A stretch of DNA of 64,000 bases from an uncultured Candidatus Poseidoniales archaeon (GTDB lineage: Archaea > Thermoplasmatota > Poseidoniia > Poseidoniales > Poseidoniaceae), in contig CAJJAP010000002.1 in assembly GCA_905182185.1 (NCBI GenBank), positions 1 to 64,000 on the forward strand, written 5' to 3'. Numbering within the stretch: the stretch's first letter is position 1; each line of letters starts with the position of its first letter. Below the pieces are notes generated by a model. The model saw nothing but the letters and a program-made list of their open reading frames with translations, did not search any database and had not been told where the DNA came from. The translations under genes and the position numbers were made by a program. Below, piece after piece: positions 1 through 9,288 of the stretch.

Positions 1-2131
1 ATGTTGCTTTCATTATTAGCACCAATGGCAAATGCTTCAGTGGCTCAAGAAGAACAAATAGGTATGGCACCGGAAGATGTCTGGTCCTACGAATATGCCA
101 ATATGATATTCCCTTGGGCTGATGAAGGTGAACGTATTTTACAATTCAAAGAGTACCATACATATGAGACAATGAAAGAGCGAATGTTGCGATTAACCGA
201 AAATAATAAGGATATATTTGAATTCCACGAAGGACTCAAAGGCGGCGTAAATGCAAGAGGAGAAGTTGTCAGTCTTGATGCTTATGAAGGCTGGTACTAC
301 GACCATGCCTCGCCTTGGTTGAAGATTACAGGCGATGTCCAAGGCGGAGATTACAATCCCTTTGTCGGAGATCATGGCAATTACGAAGACCGACCAGATG
401 CACTAATCGTTGGCAATCATCACGCTAGAGAATGGATGTCCTACCAAACTCCAATTATGGTTATGGAAGTTATTGCATTTTCATACGATAATATTGGCTA
501 TGATAACGATGGGGATGGTCAAGTTGACGAAGACCCATGGGGAGATGCAGATGGCGATGGCATTTTGGATGACGACGGAGATTGCCTTGCTTTGGATGCA
601 AGTTTCCAAGATTCTAATGGTGATGGAACGCCTTGTGGCGCTGGTGACTTAGGTGTTGACGAAGATTATTCAGAACAATGGATTACTGATTTAGTCAATG
701 GCCGAGAACTTTATCTTATTCCAATGCTCAACGTAGACGGAAATATCTACGATAGAGAAGTATTCTGTCCTGCTCCTGCTTGGGAATCATGCCCATCCGG
801 AGGTTGGAGAAAGAACTTGCGCGATAACACATACACAGGTGTAACTCCATTGCCAGATTTGTTTGAACAGGTTGATGAAGACTGTGATGGTGTAGATCTT
901 AACCGTAATTATCAATTTGAATGGGGCGCACCTTTGGGTGCAACTGGACCTCTAATCCCAGGAACATGTACGCCTGCGGAGGACGAACGAGCAGGAATTT
1001 CAAACAACGATGTTTACAACGGCCCTGTCGATGATAAAGACAATGATGGGGATGGCCAAATTAACGAAGACCACGTTGATGGTAAAGACGATGACGCAGA
1101 TGGACTCACCGATGAAGATTGGTGGGGCGGAAACTCAGAACCAGAAACAAAGTTCATTCAAGACCTAACAGAAATGAATGATGACAATGCAGATTTTTCA
1201 TCTGAGTTCAAGTCAACATTAACCTACCACTCCTATTCTGAATTAGTTCTCTACCCGTGGGGCCATTGTACTGGTTGTGAATCTCCAGACCATGAACAAT
1301 TAATCTATCATGGTGATGAATTGGCTGAAATGACCCAGTATGAAAATATGCAATCATCAGACCTTTATCCAACATCTGGAGATTTCTGCGATTGGCATTA
1401 TGGAGTCCATGGCTCTTACTGCTATACTATGGAAATAGGAACAGCATTCCATCAGAACGAAAACGACATTGATCATATTGCCGTCCGCAATCTCGGTGTT
1501 GCATTCTACATGACAGAGATCGCAGATAATCCAAGAGAACGTGCTGACTTAGCAATATCGGACATTACAAATCAATCATTACAAACTCCTAATGAAGTAA
1601 ATATTCCTGCTAAAGGAGAAATTCCAATCGATATGTGTATTGACAAGAGTTTCCCATATTCAATCGATTCATCGGATTCCCACCTAATGTGGAGAACGGT
1701 GAAGCCGAGTCGTTTGCAAAGTGATTATGGCCCACGTGAATGGTCTACGACCGAAGTGGACAGGTACAGCATTCGAGTTGATTGAAGACGAGAATTGTCT
1801 TATCGGTGGCTCAAAGAACGGAACAATTCTAAGAGCAACATTAGATATTTCAGAAACAACAACTGGTCAATTGCATTACAAAGTTATGCTCGGAACACTT
1901 TCTGGTGGAGATTTATATCAATACCCTGAAAAAGGAACCTACTACACTCTTGACCTCTCATATCGAGAAGCATATGGTAGTGTATTTGGTTCACTATTCT
2001 TGTTCATGGTAGTCGCTGGTTTCGTTTGGGGAGGATTAGCAGTCTGCCTCAGAATGATGCTATCAGATGATGAAGAATTGATTAATTTGGCTGATGCGGT
2101 TCTTGAAGAAGAAGCGAAGACGGAGGGATAA
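1..2131 (+). CDS. Secreted/membrane-anchored M14 zinc carboxypeptidase (frameshifted)
   Basis: This is a metallocarboxypeptidase of family M14, which removes C-terminal residues from peptides outside the cell. The zinc site is visible as HxxE at H141/E144 (NHHAREW), with DLNRNY near 300, a third zinc ligand in TYHSYSE (H410) and the catalytic Glu in TMEIG (E478). Asp-rich DxDGDGxxDxD inserts near 160-200 and 335-370 resemble thrombospondin type-3/dockerin Ca2+ loops. The frame breaks twice, near 1683 and 1718. Adding one base at each (after TCCC and in GCAAAG) restores a continuous protein ending at 2131, with a membrane helix at about 1975-2050 and a short acidic cytosolic tail. The first codon sits on the window edge and the signal peptide looks short, so the 5' end may be incomplete. 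The next gene starts 2 bases downstream, suggesting co-transcription with the transporter. Family assignment is firm; the shifts may be sequence errors. Confidence 0.88.
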
Positions 2132-2133
2132 CC

Positions 2134-3804
2134 ATGTCCGAAGAAGGTAAATCAGACCAATTTAGTGGCCGTATGGGTCTAATCTTTGCTAGTATTGGTG
2201 CAGCGATTGGAACCGGTAATATCTGGCGTTTCCCACGTATGGTTGGTGCAAATGGAGGAGGGACTTTCCTAATCCCTTGGTTAATATTTTTATTCATGTG
2301 GTCAATTCCCTTGGTGATCGCCGAATATGCAATGGGCAAGCGCAGTCGTACTGGTACTATCGGAACCTTCCGTATATTCGCCGGTAAGAAATTTGCCTGG
2401 ATGGGTCTTTGGACCGCATGGATTTCGAGCGCAATTGGATTTTATTATGCGGTTGTTTCGGGATGGACTATCAAATATTTTCAACTTGGAATTACCGGCG
2501 CCCTCAATGGAGAAGGAGTTGATACAACCGAAGTTTGGAATGCTTTCCTACAGGATTCGGGACAAGTGGTATTCTATCAAGCGCTTGTAATCGTTTTGAC
2601 CTTAGCTGCGATTCTAAAAGGTGCAAAGGCTATCGAAAAGGTCAATGTAGTGCTGATGGTTTCACTTTTCTGCCTGTTATTCTTAACATTATTTTTATCT
2701 CTATGGATGGACTTTTCCGATGGAAGTCTTGACGGTGCACTATTCATGTTCACAGTCGATTTTGATATGTTGATGGAGCCTTCTGTTTGGATAAATGGTT
2801 TATCACAATCGGCATGGTCTGCATCAGCAGGTATGGGTATGTGTATTACTTATGCAGTATACATGAGTAAAGATGAGGATACAGTCCTCAACGCTTTTAC
2901 TATGGGACTAGCAAATAATTCGATTTCAATTATCGCCGGTCTTGCCGTTCTCTCAGCAATCTTTGCAGTTAGCCCTGACCCACTCGCAACCGTAACCGGT
3001 GGCTCATCAGCGATAACCTTCCTAGCATTACCCGAGGTATTCGCTCAAGCACCAGGTGGTAATATTGGGCCACTATTCATGATGGCAGGATTTTTCCTAG
3101 CGCTTTCTTTTGCTGCGATGACATCGATGATATCGACCGTCGAATTATGTGTTAGAAATTTCGTTGATCACGGATTTGAGCGCAAAAAATCTGTTTTCCT
3201 AACAGGTGGCCTAATCTTCCTATTCGGAATTCCTAGTGCAGTAATGTCGATAAAACTAGATGCAGCAGGAGTCGCATTCCCAGAGTTCTTAGAAGTTCAA
3301 GACCATATCTGGGGCTATGGATTAATGTTCTCTGGATTATTTATTGCTTTCACTATCTGGCAATATGGCTACAAGAAGTGGCAGGCTGATGTTGAAGAAG
3401 GATTAGCAGACTCAGGATTCAAAGGTTATCTAACAACTGGAGTTCCTGCTTTCAGAAATGATTTCATCAATACCGGTGATAACGACATGTATGTAAATCG
3501 CTCTTGGGATATTCTAATGTATATTGCATTCCCACTATTATTCATCGTACTAATGGGTTCTTATTTCGCAGACATGATTGCAAATACAGATGATGTTTGG
3601 AATCCATCCAATCCACATGGTCTTGGAATTATTTTGATGTTCTGGGGAGTAGTTGCTGGTTTATTCATTGGTTTCAACAAATTATTAGTCAGCAGACCAT
3701 TGTTTAGAAATGTACCAGAAGGTGCAGTATGTGATATCTCAATGCTACCTGGTGGCGATGACCCAATGGTAGTATTGGTTGGAGAAACAGTTCCTGAAGC
3801 ATAA
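2134..3804 (+). CDS. Sodium:neurotransmitter symporter (SLC6/NSS) family transporter
   Basis: A 556-residue polytopic membrane protein of the NSS/SNF family, which couples Na+ entry to uptake of amino acids or related solutes. The N-terminal half carries the family hallmark in TM1 (ASIGAAIGTGNIWRFP, residues about 17-34) followed by the GGGTFLIPW region, and about 12 hydrophobic segments are apparent. An SD-like GGAGG lies just before the ATG. It starts 2 bases after the M14 carboxypeptidase and is followed 37 bases later by a small anchored protein, so the three probably form one transcript. The context suggests import of amino acids released by the peptidase; substrate specificity cannot be read from the sequence. 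Confidence 0.92.
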   Translation: MSEEGKSDQFSGRMGLIFASIGAAIGTGNIWRFPRMVGANGGGTFLIPWLIFLFMWSIPLVIAEYAMGKRSRTGTIGTFRIFAGKKFAWMGLWTAWISSAIGFYYAVVSGWTIKYFQLGITGALNGEGVDTTEVWNAFLQDSGQVVFYQALVIVLTLAAILKGAKAIEKVNVVLMVSLFCLLFLTLFLSLWMDFSDGSLDGALFMFTVDFDMLMEPSVWINGLSQSAWSASAGMGMCITYAVYMSKDEDTVLNAFTMGLANNSISIIAGLAVLSAIFAVSPDPLATVTGGSSAITFLALPEVFAQAPGGNIGPLFMMAGFFLALSFAAMTSMISTVELCVRNFVDHGFERKKSVFLTGGLIFLFGIPSAVMSIKLDAAGVAFPEFLEVQDHIWGYGLMFSGLFIAFTIWQYGYKKWQADVEEGLADSGFKGYLTTGVPAFRNDFINTGDNDMYVNRSWDILMYIAFPLLFIVLMGSYFADMIANTDDVWNPSNPHGLGIILMFWGVVAGLFIGFNKLLVSRPLFRNVPEGAVCDISMLPGGDDPMVVLVGETVPEA

Positions 3805-3841
3805 TAAGTCCAGATCTATAGTTTGATTGGGGGGCCAAAAG

Positions 3842-4677
3842 ATGGAAGAGTTGGTAAAAACACTTCTCACCGGATTAATATTAGCCATTGTTTTTATCGC
3901 AATATCATACTTCTTTTGGAAAAGATTCGATAAGCCAACAGAAAAGATGATCGAAAATCAACAGTCGAAGGCAAAGTTGAGTCATGAACGTAAGATGTGG
4001 CGCGCTGTTGAAGCACAAATGACCAGTGAACAAGCAACTGCTGAAGAAGAAGCAATCTATCAAAGACGCAAAGCGGATGAAAGAGAAAGAGCAAAGCCTC
4101 CAGAGCAAGGAGTCGTTAGTAATGCATGGGCTTCACTGGGAATGGAGAATATTGACAATACAGTACCTACCACTTCTTCAATAGAAGAGAAAAACTTTGA
4201 AGATAATAGTTCCAATGATTCAAACCAACCAACTACGACAGGTGAATCGGAAATAGAGGAAGAAGATGATTCCGATGTTTTACTAGTGCAAACTCCAATT
4301 GCAGTGCGCCAAGATGGTGAGACACTTGATGAGGTCGTTGAAGAAGAAATAGTAGAGGCCCCAAACGCCCCTCCGGATTGGCAATTGGTGGAGAAATTAA
4401 GTCAATTATCCCAGTCCGAAGTTACACAAGAAGTACCACATCCAGAATTACCACAAGCCCCCGATTTACCCACAGATATTGATTTGGTACAAGCTAAGGA
4501 TTTGGAATCTCTACCGTTAGAGGTTGAGCAAGTCTTGCCAACTTTAGAAGCACCAGTCTGAACAAGCACCGTTAAGAAGCACCTGTTGAAGAAAAACAAA
4601 TGCCAGGGGATTCAGTTACTTGGGATTCCGAACGAGCCACTGTTGAAGAGGACCGTTGGGGAGTTAATTGGGATTGA
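3842..4677 (+). CDS. Small membrane-anchored acidic protein (two frameshifts near the end)
   Basis: I do not recognise this family. The start at 3842 is chosen because a GGGGG stretch precedes it and a clean N-terminal membrane helix follows (residues about 5-25, then KRF). After it come a basic, probably coiled-coil segment rich in Glu/Arg/Lys and a long Glu/Pro/Asp-rich low-complexity tail, probably cytosolic. The open frame stops at 4561, but removing one base at about 4558 (GTCTG) and one at about 4574 (TTAAG) continues the repeated EAPV/EQAPLEAPV pattern and gives a tail ending in GVNWD at 4677. It follows the symporter by 37 bases, so an accessory role for that transporter is possible but is inference from position only. 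Confidence 0.65.
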
Positions 4678-4692
4678 ATCAAATCGTTTGAG

Positions 4693-4717
4693 TTTGCAAT
4701 TTTTAATGAATTGCAAA
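4693..4717. repeat. Inverted repeat after the transporter operon
   Basis: TTTGCAAT (4693-4700) and ATTGCAAA (4710-4717) form a perfect 8-bp stem around a 9-base loop, 15 bases after the restored stop of the preceding gene. It could help end the upstream transcript or be a protein-binding palindrome; archaeal termination mostly uses U-tracts, so a terminator role is uncertain. Confidence 0.4.
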
Positions 4718-4729
4718 AAGCCTTGTTTG

Positions 4730-4745
4730 GCGCTAAATAAAAGCG
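4730..4745 (+). promoter_or_regulatory. Putative hisS promoter (TATA region)
   Basis: The segment GCGCTAAATAAAAGCG lies about 40 bases before the hisS start and resembles an archaeal BRE/TATA element. It agrees in part with GCGGTTTAATATGG-type boxes before ftsZ and rps2 in this window. Assignment is by pattern only. Confidence 0.4.
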
Positions 4746-4780
4746 AAGAGGTGATGAACGGTTAGCGGCTGGATTGCAAT

Positions 4781-6118
4781 ATGGTGCAAAAGCCTCGAGG
4801 TACCCGCGACTTCACTCCCGTGGTGATGAAGAGTCGTATGGCTTTGGAGCAACTGCTAGAAGAAAGAGCAAGACGGCATGGATTCAATAGAGTTCAAACT
4901 CCTATTTTTGAGTCACTCGAGTTGTTTACTGCAAAGTCTGGTGAGGGAGTGGTTTCACAACTTTACGCATTTGAGGATAAAGGCGGGCGACCATTGACAC
5001 TGAGACCAGAATTAACCGCCCCTGTGATGAGGATGGTCGCAGAAGAAATGCGAATGGATACCAAACCACTTCGCTTGTCATATTTTGGACAATGTTATCG
5101 CTATGAAGAATTCAAAAAAGGACGCTACCGAGAATTCTTCCAATATGGCGTTGAATTAGTGGGGGCTTCCGGCCCACTTGCAGAAGCAGAAGTGATCGCT
5201 TTAGCAATCGACATGCTAGACTCGTGCGGCTTGAAAAATTGGCAAATACGAATAGGCCATGTTGGTATCTTGAAGGATGCATTAACCGGCTTAGGTTTGT
5301 CTGACAAAATCGAACAAGGGGCTAATGAGGCGGCTGTTGCAAGCGCTATGAGATTCCTTGACAAAGGCGATGATGCTGGACTTGCTAGATTGTTTTCAAG
5401 CAATGGTATAGACCCTTCATTTAGTGAACCGCTGCGCCAATTATCTCAATTACAAGGTGGTGCTGAAACACTTGAACCTGCAAGAGAAATATTATCTGCA
5501 CTTGAAGGAGTTTCTTTGGAATCTCTTGATGAATTGAAAATCACCTTGGATGCAGTTTCTAGTTTAGCAGCAACGCCTCCAAGTTTAGCTGTTGATTTGA
5601 CAGTTGCCCGTGGATTGGATTATTACACCGGAATGGTCTTTGAAGTTCAGGTTGAAGAATTGGGTGGTGAAGGTCAAGTCTTAGGTGGCGGCAGTTACAA
5701 TTTAATGCATCTCTTTGGATTAGCAGACCTTGACCCATGCTGTGGCTTCGGACTTGGATTTGATAGAGTAATGTTAGCACTTGAGGCACAAGCCGAAGCA
5801 GAGGGCAGAGACGAGGTTATTCCAGGTCAACAAGACGGTAGAGGATTAATAGCGGTCATTCCATTCAACGTTGATGCACAAGCAGTTCTTCAAGTTGTTA
5901 GACAACTGCGGGATGCTGGTCAATTGGTTGAGTTAGAATTACGCGGCAGGAAAATCGGTAAGGCATTCACTTGGGCAGATAAAATCGGAGCAACATATAC
6001 ATTGATAGTTGGTCCAAGAGATCTAGAATCGGGGACTGCTATGCTAAAGAATCTAAAAACTGGAATTGAACAAGCAGTTGAATTCGATGCTAATTCGGTA
6101 ATAAGCGCTCTTGATTGA
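4781..6118 (+). CDS. hisS: Histidyl-tRNA synthetase
   Basis: Class II aminoacyl-tRNA synthetase that attaches histidine to tRNA-His in the cytoplasm. The 445-residue length fits the family. Visible marks are the N-terminal PRGTRDF, TLRPELTAP, class II motif 2 (CYRYEEFKKGRYREFFQ, about residues 107-123), the HisRS-specific ARGLDYYTGMVFE (about 273-285), a GGGSY motif, and motif 3 near GFGLGFDRVMLAL. The C-terminal part has the anticodon-binding fold region. It appears to be a single-gene unit with its own promoter; the neighbour downstream is convergent. Confidence 0.97.
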   Translation: MVQKPRGTRDFTPVVMKSRMALEQLLEERARRHGFNRVQTPIFESLELFTAKSGEGVVSQLYAFEDKGGRPLTLRPELTAPVMRMVAEEMRMDTKPLRLSYFGQCYRYEEFKKGRYREFFQYGVELVGASGPLAEAEVIALAIDMLDSCGLKNWQIRIGHVGILKDALTGLGLSDKIEQGANEAAVASAMRFLDKGDDAGLARLFSSNGIDPSFSEPLRQLSQLQGGAETLEPAREILSALEGVSLESLDELKITLDAVSSLAATPPSLAVDLTVARGLDYYTGMVFEVQVEELGGEGQVLGGGSYNLMHLFGLADLDPCCGFGLGFDRVMLALEAQAEAEGRDEVIPGQQDGRGLIAVIPFNVDAQAVLQVVRQLRDAGQLVELELRGRKIGKAFTWADKIGATYTLIVGPRDLESGTAMLKNLKTGIEQAVEFDANSVISALD

Positions 6119-6132
6119 AATTTGAATAAGAT

Positions 6133-6903
6133 TCATATTTCCATTTGTTGACTACATTCAGGACATGTTGCAATACCGGAATATGTAGAAGGGATTCTCA
6201 AAGTTTGGCTGCATGATGGGCACTCATAGCTTACTTTTGACACACTTTGAGTTGAGTTATTTGTTGAACTTTGAGGGAAGAACATGTTTTCAAGAGTCGG
6301 GGGGAATCCTGGTTTCATTGAATTCATATTTATCAGAAATGGAACACCAACTATTACCAAACACGTAGTTGAGCACATAAGTGAGATTGTTTTTGTGAAT
6401 TCATCATTGCCAAAGTCAACGCTTAGAGGAGTTAATCCGCCAAAAATCGAAGTTGCTACTAAACTTAGAAGCCCAGAAAATAACAAGACGAGCAAGGTCA
6501 TCAACAAACCGTTTTTGTAATTCATGGCCGTCAATATTCCCCCGCTCATAAATGCCAAACCAATTACAATTGCTATCAATGAGGCAAATGCTTGAGAACC
6601 GACAGACAAGAAAAGAAAACCCGTCCAAATTCTAAAGAGTGAATAGATGATGATGGCAACACCCAAAAGTATCATCAAAACATCTTTATCATTAGGAACA
6701 AGAACTTGATGAGTATTATGATGAATATTTTGGTTGCCGTGATTAGAAATTAATTGGCTTGGAGGTGAGTTTGCATCATCATTCTCCATCAGTCTAATGA
6801 TGACATCATCCTTCTTTCCTGAAACTATCAAGCCTCTTTCTTTACAAAGGATCTTCAATTCCAAAAGAGTCATACCAGTATATTCCATATATTTGCCTAA
6901 CAT
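6133..6903 (-). CDS. SAP-domain membrane protein with C-terminal zinc ribbon
   Basis: A 256-residue protein with three visible parts. The N-terminus (about residues 10-40, MTLLELKILCKERGL then GKKDDVIIRLME) matches the SAP helix-turn-helix motif that binds nucleic acid in other proteins. The middle (about 75-200) has four hydrophobic segments, presumably membrane helices. The C-terminus has a CPSC...CPEC zinc ribbon (about 230-252). A SAP motif on a membrane protein could tether nucleic acid, or the motif may serve another interaction here. A start at 6888 (second Met) is possible. It is convergent with hisS, 14 bases apart. The function is not known. Confidence 0.7.
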   Translation of the reverse strand: MLGKYMEYTGMTLLELKILCKERGLIVSGKKDDVIIRLMENDDANSPPSQLISNHGNQNIHHNTHQVLVPNDKDVLMILLGVAIIIYSLFRIWTGFLFLSVGSQAFASLIAIVIGLAFMSGGILTAMNYKNGLLMTLLVLLFSGLLSLVATSIFGGLTPLSVDFGNDEFTKTISLMCSTTCLVIVGVPFLINMNSMKPGFPPTLENMFFPQSSTNNSTQSVSKVSYECPSCSQTLRIPSTYSGIATCPECSQQMEI

Positions 6904-7010
6904 TGTTAGGTAATAAAGTTCTATCCGGCAGAATTAATGTTAACTGCCTTGAACGGAATCTAGGTGAAAATCTAAATTGAAAATAAACACGAATATACGT
7001 GCTTAATCAT

Positions 7011-7814
7011 TCACAGTTCTTCTTCAGGCTTCTTGGCATTGATGAATACAGCCATTGCAATAGCCGCTGAAGCAACTACTAAGGTAAATCCTGGAGTATC
7101 TTCAGCAGGTGCTTCCTCTATACCGGCTTGGAAATTTGCACTCCAAGAAGAATCATCTATTGGGAACTCTACATATCCATTTGCACCTAATTGCATACCG
7201 AATGCTGCAGGTTTCCACTTCGGAAAATCCCAAATCGTTGATAGATCGCCTTTGACCTTCATAGTAACTTCAATGATTGGATTGTCGTTGGTCGAATCCC
7301 AAACTGCATCTTCTTCAGTAATTGTATATGAGAACACAATATTCTTCCAATTTCCAGGAACCCAAGGTTGTTCAGTGTGTTGATGAATCGCTGCCGCGCC
7401 TTTGAAGATAGTAATATTCAACCACTCACAGTCATTATTGCAATTTCCGTCGCCACCGTTTTCGTTATCTCCTTCATAATATACATTGAAATTGCCACGG
7501 ATTTCTCCACCGACTGTCATATTTAATCGCTTTTCAAGAGTAGGCTTCATCATGAATCTATACTTGATATCAATAACTCCGTTATCCTTATCTTCTCTAG
7601 TTTCATTTTCTTCAGCAGAATCTTCATCAGTTGAATTAAAATGGCTCCATTCATTATTCAATCCATCATGGAAAATGAATAGAGATGTGTTTCCCATACT
7701 CGGTTGACGAGTATCTTCTTCAGGTTCACTTTGGGATGCAGAAACATCACCTGCTTGAACAGGAGTCAGTAACATTGCCACTAGTACAATCACTACGATG
7801 GTCTTACCTCGCAT
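7011..7814 (-). CDS. Secreted, C-terminally anchored protein of unknown function (PGF-CTERM-like tail)
   Basis: The protein has 267 residues. It opens with a typical signal peptide (hydrophobic 5-20, cleavage likely after VQAGD), has an Asn/Asp/Glu-rich ectodomain with several N-glycosylation-type sequons, and ends with TPGF, a hydrophobic stretch, and INAKKPEEEL. A PGF just before a terminal hydrophobic helix is the hallmark of PGF-CTERM substrates processed by archaeosortase in other Euryarchaeota; here the charged end is KK followed by acidic residues, so the match is imperfect. I do not recognise the ectodomain. It lies 80 bases from the ftsZ stop, transcribed in the same direction downstream of it. 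Confidence 0.7.
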   Translation of the reverse strand: MRGKTIVVIVLVAMLLTPVQAGDVSASQSEPEEDTRQPSMGNTSLFIFHDGLNNEWSHFNSTDEDSAEENETREDKDNGVIDIKYRFMMKPTLEKRLNMTVGGEIRGNFNVYYEGDNENGGDGNCNNDCEWLNITIFKGAAAIHQHTEQPWVPGNWKNIVFSYTITEEDAVWDSTNDNPIIEVTMKVKGDLSTIWDFPKWKPAAFGMQLGANGYVEFPIDDSSWSANFQAGIEEAPAEDTPGFTLVVASAAIAMAVFINAKKPEEEL

Positions 7815-7894
7815 GTGTTAAGGGCGTATGCCGTCTCATTTGACGCTTACTAATGATAGCAGCATAAATTGCATCTTATTGCAATCTGATAATT

Positions 7895-9064
7895 TCAGTC
7901 AAATCGTTGGAAACCGGTGTTTTCTCGATTTGCATCATTTTGATTACGGGTTAAACGAAGAGCATCACCAAGAGCATCTGGTTGCATTCTTGCAGTTTTC
8001 AAATCAGTACCACCAACTCCAGTTATTATCGCCATTACTTTGATAGTATCGCCAAATCCAGCATCTTGACGGGCACCCCAAATTACATTGGCATCTTCAC
8101 TGACCTTTGCAGTTAACAAATCAACAACTCTACTGGCTGATTCAAGAGTCATATATTTACCACCTGTAACATGTATCAGTACTCCGGTTGCACCAGAGAT
8201 ATCAACATCCAATAATGGATGGTTTAGGGCTTCATGAACTACTTCTTCAGGGCCTCTATCCGATTCACCATATAGCATCATAGTGACACCACCATTGGCC
8301 ATTATCGCTCGTACATCGGCGAAATCCAAATTGATTAGTGAAGGCATGGTAATGGTCTCAACAATTCCCTTTACGATTTCAGCGACCAATTGGTCCATGA
8401 TAGAAAATGCTTCATCCAAAGGCAAGTTAGGAACATAGTGTAATAATCTGTTATTATCCAGTACTAATACTGCATCAGAAACTCTTCGTAGTGCCTCTAA
8501 TCCTTCGAGAGCACGAGCCATTCTTTGTCGTCGTTCAACATGGAATGGAGTAGTAACAATTCCAACGACCAAAGCGCCAGCAGCCTTTGCTTCTTCAGCA
8601 ACGATAGGACAAATTCCAGTACCGGAACCTCCACCTAATCCGCTTGCGATGAAAACTAAATCTGCACCGGTTACGATTCTCTTGATCATCTCTCTTCCTG
8701 CTTCAGCACAACGTCGGCCGGTTGCAGGGTCACCACCGGCACCTAATCCGCGAGTAATATGACGGCCAACAAGCAACTTTTGTAATGCTCTTGTATGGTC
8801 TAAATGTTGCTTATCGGTATTGATTGCAACTGTTACAGCTCCTTCAACACCCAAGTGAGTAATTCGGTTGAGAGTGTTATTACCTGAGCCTCCGCAACCG
8901 ACGATCAATATCCGTGGATTTGGCACACCATATGAGCCTAAGTCCTCATCCATGAGTGCAGTTGCACCACCGGTAATCGTTTCTTCACGAAGACCTTCAA
9001 TCATATCTGCTAATGCTTTATCTTGTCCAGTTGTACTAGACTTGGGAGATGTGTTCGGTCCCAT
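7895..9064 (-). CDS. ftsZ: Cell division protein FtsZ
   Basis: Tubulin-like GTPase that polymerises into the division ring. In 389 residues the features are a disordered, Ser/Thr-rich N-terminal extension of about 45 residues, the nucleotide-binding GCGGSGNN (56-63), the tubulin signature GLGGGSGTG (142-150) and the T7 synergy loop NLDFAD (about residue 245), which supplies catalytic Asp to the neighbouring subunit. The signature has Ser where most FtsZ proteins have Thr (GGGTGTG). The C-terminus is short with no obvious membrane-anchor helix. The window holds one copy; many Euryarchaeota have FtsZ1 and FtsZ2, and I cannot say which this is. A promoter box lies at 9098-9111. Confidence 0.96.
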   Translation of the reverse strand: MGPNTSPKSSTTGQDKALADMIEGLREETITGGATALMDEDLGSYGVPNPRILIVGCGGSGNNTLNRITHLGVEGAVTVAINTDKQHLDHTRALQKLLVGRHITRGLGAGGDPATGRRCAEAGREMIKRIVTGADLVFIASGLGGGSGTGICPIVAEEAKAAGALVVGIVTTPFHVERRQRMARALEGLEALRRVSDAVLVLDNNRLLHYVPNLPLDEAFSIMDQLVAEIVKGIVETITMPSLINLDFADVRAIMANGGVTMMLYGESDRGPEEVVHEALNHPLLDVDISGATGVLIHVTGGKYMTLESASRVVDLLTAKVSEDANVIWGARQDAGFGDTIKVMAIITGVGGTDLKTARMQPDALGDALRLTRNQNDANRENTGFQRFD

Positions 9065-9097
9065 CCATTCACTTCCTATTTCTCAAGGCTTCACTAA

Positions 9098-9111
9098 CCA
9101 TACTTAACCGC
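9098..9111 (-). promoter_or_regulatory. ftsZ promoter (BRE/TATA-like)
   Basis: On the minus strand this reads GCGGTTAAGTATGG, about 40 bases before the ftsZ ATG. The same pattern is seen before rps2 (GCGGTTTAATATGG) and, less well, before tRNA-Tyr. Position and composition fit an archaeal TFB/TBP site. Confidence 0.5.
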
Positions 9112-9288
9112 GTGGTATAACTACATCTCAAAGAGAGCCATTTTAACAGTAAATTTTCTCCCTCACAATGAGTAAAATTGTCCAATAATGCCATCATCAG
9201 TTTAGACAAATACTTCTTCCTTTGTCAATCCTTTGTAGAGTTCTATGGTCGGGGTCAACTAAATCATGTATTGAGTATAGGCGATGCT

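Noticed and set aside
4693-4717. Bacterial-type intrinsic terminator
   Set aside because: The stem is AT-rich and no U-tract follows directly; kept only as an inverted repeat.
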